DNA from: an uncultured Lachnospiraceae bacterium
GTDB lineage: Bacteria; Bacillota; Clostridia; Lachnospirales; Lachnospiraceae
NCBI GenBank assembly: GCA_947589175.1
Contig: CANPZR010000169.1
Coordinates: 1 to 5,842, forward strand
Length of the DNA: 5,842 bases
Direction of reading: 5' to 3'
Part shown: positions 1 through 5,842 of the stretch, piece by piece
Layout: each line of letters starts with the position of its first letter
Position numbering within the stretch: the first letter of the stretch is position 1
The notes under the pieces: model-generated
Told to the model about the DNA's origin: nothing
Database searches by the model: none
What the model saw: the letters and a program-made list of their open reading frames with translations, nothing else
Translations under genes and position numbers: made by a program

Positions 1-1
1 G

Positions 2-70
2 GCTATACCGGCCACGGTTCTGGTCGTTGCCGTTTCCATGCTGATGATTTTCGTGAGATACTGCGGATGA
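2..70 (+). CDS. C-terminal tail of an unidentified membrane protein (5' end outside window)
   Basis: The reading frame starting at base 2 is open to a TGA at 68-70 and encodes 22 residues. It begins AIPATVLVVAVSMLMIF, which reads as the last part of a transmembrane helix, followed by a short basic end (VRYCG). The frame starting at base 1 is also open, to a TAA at 91-93, but gives a Gly/Arg/His-rich peptide that looks unlike a protein C-terminus. The strong plus-strand terminator about 45 bp downstream supports a plus-strand gene ending here. The DNA is about 53% GC by hand count over 1-70, much higher than the genes that follow, which suggests host backbone. The family cannot be named from so few residues. 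Confidence 0.45.
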   Translation, partial: AIPATVLVVAVSMLMIFVRYCG

Positions 71-114
71 GGATGAGCGGGAGCTCCTTATAAAACAACA
101 TAAGAATGTTTTTG

Positions 115-149
115 AAAAACGGTGTAGCTCGCGGGCTATGCCGTTTTTT
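115..149 (+). terminator. Intrinsic terminator of the upstream membrane-protein gene
   Basis: A 12-bp stem pairs 117-128 with 135-146 (AAACGGTGTAGC with GCTATGCCGTTT, including two G-T wobbles) around a six-base loop. It is followed by a T run (144-149) that overlaps the stem base. The A run at 115-119 could give weak activity on the other strand as well. It insulates the downstream defence genes from upstream transcription. Confidence 0.88.
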
Positions 150-212
150 CGCTATTGGCAAAGTACGGAATAGGATACTAAAAAAGAATTTTTTGTAGAA
201 AATAGATGAATA

Positions 213-241
213 TTGAAAAACACATGAAAAAGTAGTATGAT
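213..241 (+). promoter_or_regulatory. Sigma-A-type promoter for the DUF2971-mod-res genes
   Basis: A -35 box TTGAAA (213-218) and a -10 box TATGAT (236-241) are separated by exactly 17 bp. Each differs from consensus at one base. The predicted transcription start is near 247-249, giving an untranslated leader of about 115 nt before the first ATG at 363. The region just upstream (180-208) has A and T tracts (AAAAAA at 180-185, TTTTTT at 189-194) that could act as an UP element; that part is inference. No comparable promoter was seen before mod or res, so this one probably serves the whole set. Confidence 0.65.
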
Positions 242-362
242 AGTAATATACATAGAAAGCTGTGAAGAAAAGGACAGAGAACTAAAACATGAAAAGGAAA
301 AGTTTCATTAAAAAAAGAAAATGAACCGGACGGAACGGTGATTTTTTAGAAATGGAGAATTT

Positions 363-1022
363 ATGAGAACGCAGAAGGAAATAGATGACAGAAACAAAGA
401 AGTAGAGAAGAAAATCCATGACAAAAAATATGATAAAAATATATATCATTATACTTCGATGGGTGCATTACTTGGAATTTTAAACAATCAGGAACTTTGG
501 TTAGGAAATACGGCCAATATGAATGACAAGTCGGAAATAATAGATTTTATTCGCAAATTAGATGATGCCATCGGTAGTGATATTTCTCCTGATAAAATGA
601 ATGAATGTAGCGCTTTTTTTGATAAGCTATATAAAAGGCTGGAGAATGAATATCCTTTTGCATTTTGTTTTTCAAAATTAAGTGATAATGCTGCCCAATG
701 GGAAAGATACGCTGATGATGCAAGAGGAGGATGCATTGTATTTAACACGTTGGCATTTATGAAACTTGTTTATTATAGTGGAGCGCTTTTTCATGAAGTC
801 TTTTATGAATATGATATAAGGAAACATGCTCATTATAAAATATTAAAGAAATACTTTGACACTGGTGTAATGGAACAATTGGAAACGGAAACAGATGAGA
901 TGGATAATATTTTAGGCTGTGCATATTTGCACAAGCATGAGAGCTTTTGTACAGAATCTGAAATAAGACTTACCAATTTATGGAATAAAAAATCGAAAAA
1001 TCGGAATTTGCATTTGAGATGA
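363..1022 (+). CDS. DUF2971-family protein, N-terminal three quarters (frame broken before the C-terminus)
   Basis: This 219-residue product resembles DUF2971 (PF11185) proteins, whose biochemical role I do not know. Family-like segments in order are YHYTS with a following LLGIL...LWL (28-47), MNDKSE (53-58), FAFCFS (99-104), a W113...YA (116-117) block, and KHESFCTESEIRL (191-203). A charged helical stretch precedes them (1-25). The start is ATG 363, with GGAG at 354-357 five bases upstream. After NLWNKK (205-210) the sequence stops resembling the family and ends in SKNRNLHLR. The missing C-terminus lies in the -1 frame just downstream, so this is probably a truncated product of one longer gene. 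Hand-counted GC near the start (421-480) is about 23%, far below the upstream gene. It is the first gene after the promoter and precedes a type III restriction system in the same direction, which suggests but does not prove a defence role. Confidence 0.8.
   Translation: MRTQKEIDDRNKEVEKKIHDKKYDKNIYHYTSMGALLGILNNQELWLGNTANMNDKSEIIDFIRKLDDAIGSDISPDKMNECSAFFDKLYKRLENEYPFAFCFSKLSDNAAQWERYADDARGGCIVFNTLAFMKLVYYSGALFHEVFYEYDIRKHAHYKILKKYFDTGVMEQLETETDEMDNILGCAYLHKHESFCTESEIRLTNLWNKKSKNRNLHLR
984..1001 (+). other. Probable frameshift or slippage site joining the two DUF2971 halves
   Basis: In the 5' frame the codons here are AAT AAA AAA TCG AAA AAT. A six-A tract lies at 987-992 and a five-A tract at 996-1000. 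Shifting -1 at the first tract (equivalent to restoring one A) gives ...NLWNKK-IEKSEFAFEMINGRLKK..., which reads smoothly into the family C-terminus. The -1 frame has a TAA stop at 986-988, so the junction must lie downstream of that and before the 5' frame ends at 1022. The repaired protein would be 288 residues, a sensible length for DUF2971. There is no classic X-XXY-YYZ heptamer (the closest is T-AAA-AAA) and I see no obvious stimulatory hairpin just after it. Confidence 0.65.
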
Positions 1023-1228
1023 TAAATGGGAGATTAAAAAAAGTATTGAAATTATCTCTAAAGGAGTTGTGTTTGGAAGAAAATATAGATTTTGAAGATT
1101 TGATTGATGGAATTATTATTGGGCCGCGTTCAGAACAAAATGAACGAGAGTTGAAAGAATATATAGAGCATTTGGGATACAAAAAACTGAGCAATAAAGT
1201 ATTCAAATCACAATGCCCTTTGAGATGA
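1019..1228 (+). CDS. C-terminal part of the DUF2971 protein, in the -1 frame
   Basis: This 69-residue frame looks like the end of a DUF2971 protein, not an independent gene. NGRLKKVLKLSL (3-14) is the usual strand after the F-x-x-R/E segment, IIIGPRSEQNERELKEYI (32-49) is the conserved IIIGP turn followed by a helix, and VFKSQCPLR (61-69) is the typical tail. The frame continues upstream of the ATG as KIEKSEFAFE, which also fits the family. The ATG at 1019 overlaps the TGA of the 5' frame (1020-1022, as ATGA), so re-initiation by coupling is possible, but no Shine-Dalgarno sequence precedes it. Alternatives are a pseudogene fragment or the second half of a frameshifted product. It ends 45 bp before mod with no terminator between. 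Confidence 0.6.
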   Translation: MINGRLKKVLKLSLKELCLEENIDFEDLIDGIIIGPRSEQNERELKEYIEHLGYKKLSNKVFKSQCPLR

Positions 1229-1259
1229 TGTTTATTTAAAAAGAAACTTACAAAGATAC

Positions 1260-1266
1260 GGAGGAG
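1260..1266 (+). promoter_or_regulatory. Ribosome binding site of mod
   Basis: GGAGGAG lies seven bases before the ATG at 1274. It is a near-perfect anti-Shine-Dalgarno match and fixes the mod start. It is clearly stronger than the site in front of the DUF2971 gene. Confidence 0.85.
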
Positions 1267-1273
1267 ACATACA

Positions 1274-3175
1274 ATGTCAAATTTATCACAAATAAAACGG
1301 CAAAGAATGATTGAATGTTTGCAAAAGATTCGCGAGGAACACAAAGACGATGATGAGATGCTTATTGCTCTTGGAGAAATTGAAAGTGAACTAAATGCAA
1401 AAAAATATGGACTTGTATGGGAAGAACACGAGGAGGCTGTAGATGTTAAGATGCGGACGCATGTACCAGTATTTACAGAAGATACTACAAGAGAAATAAA
1501 TGGTGCTCCGGGCGAAAATTATAATTTCCTTCTGGAAGGTGACAACCTGCATAGTCTCCGTCTGCTTGAAAAGACACATAAGGGAAAGATAGATGTTATT
1601 TACATTGATCCACCGTATAATCATGGGAAAGATGATTTTGTATACGATGATAATTATGTAGGCGCGGAAGATTCGTTCAAACATTCAAAATGGTTGTCTT
1701 TTATGGAAAAAAGATTGCGCATTGCATATTCGCTTCTCTCGGAAGATGGTTTGATATTTGTTTCTATAGATGATAATGAACAAGCTGCTCTTAAAGTGCT
1801 TATTGATGATGTCTTTTCAGAAGATAACTTCATTATTGCGATGCCGCGTATCACTAAAAAAAGCGGAAAAACTACTGGATCGTTTTCAAAAAACCATGAT
1901 TATGTACTGGTTTATACGAAACAAAATAAAGATATCTTTGTTATGGAAGAACACATAGATCCGGCTTTTCGATATGAGGATGAGTGGGTTGATGAACGAG
2001 GAAAATATAAACTGAATCAGACATTGGACTATGATAGCCTTTCATATAGTGCAAGTTTGGATTACCCTCTTACTGTAGAAGGCGAAACTTTTTATCCAGG
2101 TGGTGATATATTCGCATGGCAAGAGCGTCAAAAAGGAAATCATCGAAGGGCTGATTGGGCATGGCGATGGAATCAAAAACTATTTGATTTTGGGTACCAG
2201 AATGGATTCATTGTGATAAAGCGTAAACCAGACGGGAGTGCACGCATATATACAAAGACTTATTTAAATGCTCGAATTGAGAAAGATGGAAATGGTGGCT
2301 ATTACATTGAATATGTGAAACGAACGAAACCGCTTAGCTCGATAGGACTTGTTGAAAATCAATATTCCAATGATAACGCAAAAAAAGACTTGGCTGTTTT
2401 TGGGTTAAAGGATGATTTTGATTATTCAAAGCCTGTTGAGTTAGTAAAACGTTTAATTAAAAACCACTATAATAAAAATGCTACAGTACTTGATTTTTTT
2501 GCTGGAAGCGGAACAACCGCACAAGCAGTGTTGGAGTTAAATATAGAGGATGGCGGACATCGTACATTTATTCTTTGTACGAATAATCAAAATAATATTT
2601 GTGAAGAAGTGACATATAAGCGCTGTCGAGATATATTAACTACATATCACTATGAAAACAGTAGTCGCACTATTTTATTGGAGCAAAAAATAAAATTATC
2701 GGATTTCAAATATTCTACTATTCCTGACGAGATTGCAATTATTAAGTCAGAGTATAAAGCTGAATATAAAAGGTTTGCCACAGAGATTAAAGATACGCAT
2801 TTGTATGTTTATGGAGTTACTGTCTCCCAAAAATATACAGGTATACCTGCTAATCTCAAATATTATCGCACCGACTTTGTTTCAAGAGATGAGGAATATT
2901 TTTCTGAGGCTTTATTGGAACATATTGCTGAGATGATTCAACTAGAACATGGCATAAATTTGGACGGAAAAAATTATATCATGCTTCTTGATGATGATGA
3001 GGCGGATAATCTTGCTGCACACTGGAATGAGTATTCGGATGTTAAGGCGTTGTATGTTTCAAAAAATGTCCTCTTTACAACGGAGCAGAATATTTTGTTC
3101 AAGGATACGGCGATACATATTATTCCAGATTATTATTTTAGTTTTGAACTTCGGGAGGTGGGCGAGACATGGTAA
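1274..3175 (+). CDS. mod: Type III restriction-modification system methylation subunit (Mod), adenine-N6 DNA methyltransferase
   Basis: Mod transfers a methyl group from S-adenosylmethionine to adenine in the recognition site and supplies target specificity to the Mod-Res complex. The 633-residue length is close to the family norm. Motifs appear in the beta-class order: EGDNLHSL (88-95), catalytic DPPYN (112-116), SIDDNE (164-169), a variable central region of about 190-380 expected to hold the target recognition domain, then YSKPVELVKRLI (384-395, motif X) and the S-adenosylmethionine-binding DFFAGSG (407-413). The C-terminal part (about 480-633), with LKYYRTDFVSRDEE, is typical of Bacillota type III Mod proteins. 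The final codons overlap res by 7 bp, showing translational coupling. Unlike many phase-variable mod genes, I see no long simple repeat in it. The recognition sequence cannot be read from the protein. Confidence 0.95.
   Translation: MSNLSQIKRQRMIECLQKIREEHKDDDEMLIALGEIESELNAKKYGLVWEEHEEAVDVKMRTHVPVFTEDTTREINGAPGENYNFLLEGDNLHSLRLLEKTHKGKIDVIYIDPPYNHGKDDFVYDDNYVGAEDSFKHSKWLSFMEKRLRIAYSLLSEDGLIFVSIDDNEQAALKVLIDDVFSEDNFIIAMPRITKKSGKTTGSFSKNHDYVLVYTKQNKDIFVMEEHIDPAFRYEDEWVDERGKYKLNQTLDYDSLSYSASLDYPLTVEGETFYPGGDIFAWQERQKGNHRRADWAWRWNQKLFDFGYQNGFIVIKRKPDGSARIYTKTYLNARIEKDGNGGYYIEYVKRTKPLSSIGLVENQYSNDNAKKDLAVFGLKDDFDYSKPVELVKRLIKNHYNKNATVLDFFAGSGTTAQAVLELNIEDGGHRTFILCTNNQNNICEEVTYKRCRDILTTYHYENSSRTILLEQKIKLSDFKYSTIPDEIAIIKSEYKAEYKRFATEIKDTHLYVYGVTVSQKYTGIPANLKYYRTDFVSRDEEYFSEALLEHIAEMIQLEHGINLDGKNYIMLLDDDEADNLAAHWNEYSDVKALYVSKNVLFTTEQNILFKDTAIHIIPDYYFSFELREVGETW
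3153..3160 (+). promoter_or_regulatory. Ribosome binding site of res, inside the end of mod
   Basis: GGGAGGTG lies within the last codons of mod, with its GGAGG core ten bases before the ATG at 3169. This supports ATG 3169 over the next in-frame ATG (codon 18). The start overlaps the mod stop as ATGGTAA (3169-3175), so Res synthesis is probably coupled to Mod translation. Confidence 0.8.
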
Positions 3176-5388
3176 CAGGACTTACCGTAACATTATTTGA
3201 TTTTCAAGAAAACACTGTGATGAAGTTATTGGATTTGGTCACAGATAGTAATAGCAAGCAGACAATCGTTGTGAAAGCGCCTACGGGTTCAGGCAAAACG
3301 ATTATTTTGATTGGATTTGTGGATGAATATTTGGATAAAGTGGATTCTAATACAGCCTTTATATGGCTTTGTCCGGGCAAAGGAGATTTAGAGGAACAAA
3401 GCAGACAGCGGATGAGGAAAGTAGCACCGCATCGAAACACTCAAAATTTATTTGATGCTCTGCGAAATGGCTTTACACCGGAAAGCATTACATTTGTTAA
3501 TTGGGAATTGGTAACAAAGAGGGGGAATACGGCAATTCGTGAAGGAGAACGCAAAAATCTATTTGATCGTATTGCGGAAGCTCACAGAAACGGGGTAGAT
3601 TTTATTGTCATTATAGATGAGGAACATTCTCACAATACAGCAAAAGCAAAGGCAATTATAGATTCTTTTGCCGCAAAAAATATGATTCGTGTCAGTGCGA
3701 CCGCTATAAAGAATAGTCGTTATGAATTTCTTGAGATTGATGAATTGGATGTGATTGATCAAGGATTGATTACAAAAGCATTGTATGTGAATGAGGGGAT
3801 TGAAGATAATGTTGAGGTTACGGAGGATTACGATTATTTGCTCGATTTGGCAGATGCTAAGCGTAAGGCTATAGCCTCAAGATATAAAGAAGTTTTAGGC
3901 GAAACTAAAAGCATTCGCCCGCTTGTTTTGATACAATTTCCAAATGGTCAGTCAGAGACGATTCGTGCCGTAGAACAGAAATTGAAGTCTATGGGATATA
4001 CTTATGAAAATGGTATGGTTAGCATATGGATGAGTGAAGATAAACGTGATTTGCCAGATAATCTAACTGATAATGATGCTACACCGGTGTTTCTTCTGAT
4101 GAAACAGGCGATTAGTACCGGATGGGACTGTCCTCGTGCTAAAATTCTTGTAAAACTGCGAGAGGGAATGAGTGAGCAGTTTGAAATTCAAACGATCGGA
4201 CGTATTCGCCGTATGCCAGAGGCTAAACATTATGAAGATGACTTGCTTGATTTTAGTTATGTCTATACATTTGATGAAAAGTACAAAGCAGGTCTGTTGG
4301 CCGAAATAGATAAGGCATATGAGATTCGCCGACTGTTTCTGAAAGATAAATGTAAAAACTTTACATTAGAAAAGCAGCTTAGGGATCTTGAGTTTGACGG
4401 ATTAGGTGAGCGCGATATGCTAAATAAAATTTATGATTTTCTTGTTTCAAAATATCATCTTGGTACGGATAGGAAAGAAAATCAAAGAATTTTTGAGGGG
4501 AATGAATATCGGTTTAGTGATGAGATTTTTGGACAGGCTTTACATGGGCAATTTGTGCAGACAGATAAGGTTATGGAAAGTTCGTCCTATATAACTACAA
4601 GAAAGGTAGTAGATACACATAAACACGGCATACAGTTACTTCACAGTATGGATGCAATCAAAACGGCTATTGGTATGCCAACTTACAAAGTAAAGACAAT
4701 TTTAGAGCGGTTATTTAGAAAAGGAAATTATACAAGGAAAAAATTACTTTCATTAAAAACTGCGGAATTTTATGCTTTTATTATTAACAATGAGCATTTG
4801 ATAAAAGAGGAATTTAGAGAAGTGGCTGCTGGCATGGCAAAGCAAGGAGCGATGGGAAGAATGCCAAAAACCTCATTATTCCATATTCCGGAGCAGGATT
4901 TTTTCAAATATGATCCGGGTGTAAAGGAAGAAATTGAATATTTATCTAATGCGTATCGCGAGTATACATCTGGTTTTGCAACTTCTGTTGTCAGAAGCAC
5001 ATCCGAGATGCTTTTTGAACAATATTGCGAAGATTGTAACGATATTGAATGGGTTTATAAAAATGGTGATTCAGGACAACAATATTTTTCTATTGTATAT
5101 TGGGATGGATGGGAAAAACAAAGTCTGTTTTATGCAGATTATATTATAATGAAAAAAGATGGTACAGTATGGATTATTGAAACAAAGGGCGGAGAATCAA
5201 AAGGCAAAGATAAAAATATAGATCGGCAGATTGAAAATAAATTTTTGGCATTTAAGGAGTACGCTCAAAAGTATAACTTGTGTTGGGGATTTGTAAGGGA
5301 TAAGGATAACCGGCTGTATATTAACAATACAGAGTTTGCAATTAGTATGCAGGATAAAAATTGGAGACCGATTGAAAAAGTCTTTTGA
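3169..5388 (+). CDS. res: Type III restriction enzyme subunit Res: DEAD/DEAH-type helicase with C-terminal nuclease
   Basis: Res hydrolyses ATP and, bound to Mod, cleaves unmethylated DNA near the recognition site. The N-terminal half is an SF2 motor: FDFQ (10-13, Q-like element), Walker A APTGSGKT (37-44), Walker B IIDEEH (148-153), motif III SAT (176-178), STGWDCPRA (316-324, motif V region) and QTIGRIRRMP (341-350, motif VI). The C-terminus carries a PD-(D/E)XK nuclease with D657 in FYADYII and E671-x-K673 in IIETKG, so the cleavage site looks intact. Between them (about 400-640) lies a poorly conserved helical region. At 739 residues it is clearly shorter than the classical EcoP1I/EcoP15I Res (about 970), so it belongs to a compact variant. 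It is the last gene of the operon and ends about 130 bp before a bidirectional terminator. A stand-alone helicase-nuclease is unlikely, given the coupled Mod. Confidence 0.93.
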   Translation: MVTGLTVTLFDFQENTVMKLLDLVTDSNSKQTIVVKAPTGSGKTIILIGFVDEYLDKVDSNTAFIWLCPGKGDLEEQSRQRMRKVAPHRNTQNLFDALRNGFTPESITFVNWELVTKRGNTAIREGERKNLFDRIAEAHRNGVDFIVIIDEEHSHNTAKAKAIIDSFAAKNMIRVSATAIKNSRYEFLEIDELDVIDQGLITKALYVNEGIEDNVEVTEDYDYLLDLADAKRKAIASRYKEVLGETKSIRPLVLIQFPNGQSETIRAVEQKLKSMGYTYENGMVSIWMSEDKRDLPDNLTDNDATPVFLLMKQAISTGWDCPRAKILVKLREGMSEQFEIQTIGRIRRMPEAKHYEDDLLDFSYVYTFDEKYKAGLLAEIDKAYEIRRLFLKDKCKNFTLEKQLRDLEFDGLGERDMLNKIYDFLVSKYHLGTDRKENQRIFEGNEYRFSDEIFGQALHGQFVQTDKVMESSSYITTRKVVDTHKHGIQLLHSMDAIKTAIGMPTYKVKTILERLFRKGNYTRKKLLSLKTAEFYAFIINNEHLIKEEFREVAAGMAKQGAMGRMPKTSLFHIPEQDFFKYDPGVKEEIEYLSNAYREYTSGFATSVVRSTSEMLFEQYCEDCNDIEWVYKNGDSGQQYFSIVYWDGWEKQSLFYADYIIMKKDGTVWIIETKGGESKGKDKNIDRQIENKFLAFKEYAQKYNLCWGFVRDKDNRLYINNTEFAISMQDKNWRPIEKVF

Positions 5389-5441
5389 GTCGTTTGGTGA
5401 AGTGAAGAACTTGGAGCACAAAAATGTTTCTTGAAGTTTGA

Positions 5442-5491
5442 AATCATGATGTTTTTATGGATCGTGATTTACATATTAGACCATCATGATT
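5442..5491. repeat. Perfect 10-bp inverted repeat with three ATCRTGAT boxes
   Basis: AATCATGATG (5442-5451) and CATCATGATT (5482-5491) are exact reverse complements separated by 30 bases. Each arm contains the 8-bp palindrome ATCATGAT (5443-5450 and 5483-5490). A near copy, ATCGTGAT, lies between them (5461-5468). The starts are 18 and 22 bp apart, roughly two helical turns. This could be a regulator binding array, a cruciform or RNA hairpin, or a remnant of a mobile-element end. The function is unknown, and there is no T run to make it a terminator. Confidence 0.55.
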
Positions 5492-5516
5492 CATAGAAAT
5501 CAATTAGATTAGCATA

Positions 5517-5563
5517 AAAAGCGAGACACGGCAGCCGCGCATGGGCAACCGTGTTCCGCTTTT
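5517..5563. terminator. Bidirectional intrinsic terminator between res and dinD
   Basis: AAAAGCG (5517-5523) pairs with CGCTTTT (5557-5563). After a small internal loop, ACACGG (5526-5531) pairs with CCGTGT (5549-5554). The apical loop can fold further through GCC (5534-5536) and GGC (5544-5546). The stem base is A-rich on the left and T-rich on the right, so it works for transcripts from either side. This fits the convergent genes res (plus) and dinD (minus, ending about 30 bp away). Confidence 0.82.
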
Positions 5564-5593
5564 GAGTACGCCTGTCTTGTGCCATACAAAAAA

Positions 5594-5842
5594 TCACTTT
5601 TTATCTTGTCCCGATAGTTTACCAGATTGAGCTGCCAATTTCTTTTCTTGAGATTTCACGCGACGCTCCAATTTTTTGATGTCTTCCGATGGAGGAAGAT
5701 CCTCCGGCTTAATGCCTCGCTGACCAAGCAGTTCGCGAACAGAGTGATTGTTTTGTACATGCTCCCCTGTAATTGCTAGTTCACCTTGTAAATTCTTATC
5801 TTCTACATTGAAATTGGTAATTTCTGTTGCTAAATTCTTTGC
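5594..5842 (-). CDS. dinD: DNA-damage-inducible protein D (DinD), C-terminal 82 residues (5' end outside window)
   Basis: Translating the minus strand from base 5842 gives an uninterrupted 82-residue frame ending in TGA (5594-5596). Segments that I recognise from DinD C-termini are LATEITNFNV, LQGELAITGEHVQNN, VRELLGQRGIKPEDLPPSEDIKKLERRV and a Lys/Gln-rich tail. DinD is known in E. coli as an SOS-induced protein that inhibits RecA filament activity. Full-length relatives are roughly 270-290 residues with an N-terminal BRO/Bro-N-like region, which is not visible here. Its promoter and any LexA box lie outside the window. GC (about 42% over 5641-5700) is higher than in the DUF2971 gene. Identification is from memory of the family sequence and not from a search. 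Confidence 0.85.
   Translation of the reverse strand, partial: AKNLATEITNFNVEDKNLQGELAITGEHVQNNHSVRELLGQRGIKPEDLPPSEDIKKLERRVKSQEKKLAAQSGKLSGQDKK

Noticed and set aside
1..39. Minus-strand start (ATG at 39-37) reading out of the window
   Set aside because: The peptide METATTRTVAGIA is unremarkable, the nearest AGGAG is more than 40 bases away, and the plus-strand membrane helix with its terminator explains the region better.
180..194. AAAAAA-GAA-TTTTTT palindrome as a second terminator
   Set aside because: The stem is only A-T pairs with a three-base loop, so it is too weak. It lies just upstream of the promoter, where A/T tracts fit an UP element better.
1013..1229. Identical 11-bp TTTGAGATGAT at the ends of both DUF2971 frames (1013-1023 and 1219-1229)
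   Set aside because: The copies are short, do not extend on either side and lie in low-complexity AT-rich DNA. Chance is the simplest explanation, although both frames end LR by this coincidence.
1171..1259. Possible separate promoter for mod
   Set aside because: No -35/-10 pair with acceptable match and spacing was found. The AT-rich strip has -10-like fragments only.
970..1344. Minus-strand 124-residue open frame across the DUF2971 to mod junction
   Set aside because: It is antisense to two coding regions, rich in Phe/Ser/Ile as expected for a shadow frame, and has no supporting start signal or recognisable domain.
2988..2999. ATGATGATGA-type triplet repeat in mod, a possible phase-variation tract
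   Set aside because: It is a short in-frame GAT run encoding DDDE. Gain or loss of one triplet would not shift the frame, and it is too short to be an unstable tract.

Overview
The window looks like a defence locus from a Gram-positive, AT-rich bacterium, most likely Bacillota (Clostridia or Negativicutes). The grounds are strong GGAGG-type ribosome binding sites, TGA used as a normal stop codon, and Lys/Ile/Asn-rich proteins. Genus cannot be judged from this sequence.

Layout. Bases 1-70 hold the C-terminal tail of an unidentified plus-strand membrane protein in GC-balanced DNA, closed by a strong intrinsic terminator (115-149). Composition then drops sharply. Bases 150-362 contain no convincing gene, but they carry a near-consensus sigma-A promoter (TTGAAA, 17 bp, TATGAT; 213-241) and a long untranslated leader of about 115 nt. 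Next come three plus-strand units: a DUF2971-family gene split into two overlapping frames (363-1022 and 1019-1228), then mod (1274-3175) and res (3169-5388), the two subunits of a type III restriction-modification system. Mod and res overlap by 7 bp. After res there are about 205 bp without a gene, containing a perfect 10-bp inverted repeat (5442-5491) and a bidirectional terminator (5517-5563). The terminator separates res from a convergent minus-strand gene whose C-terminus (5594-5842) matches DinD, a DNA-damage-inducible protein.

How the genes work together. Mod is a beta-class adenine-N6 methyltransferase that recognises and methylates the target. Res is a compact SF2 helicase/translocase with a C-terminal PD-(D/E)XK nuclease and needs Mod for specificity. 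No terminator or good promoter is visible between the DUF2971 gene and mod, so one transcript from 213-241 probably carries all three. The DUF2971 gene is therefore a candidate accessory component of the defence unit.

The most interesting observation is that the DUF2971 gene appears to be one 288-residue gene interrupted by a -1 frame change at a short A tract (987-992). This could be a decayed gene, a sequencing error, or a gene controlled by slippage or tract-length change. The type III system itself is a known kind of system with all main motifs intact. Nothing here proves a new system.
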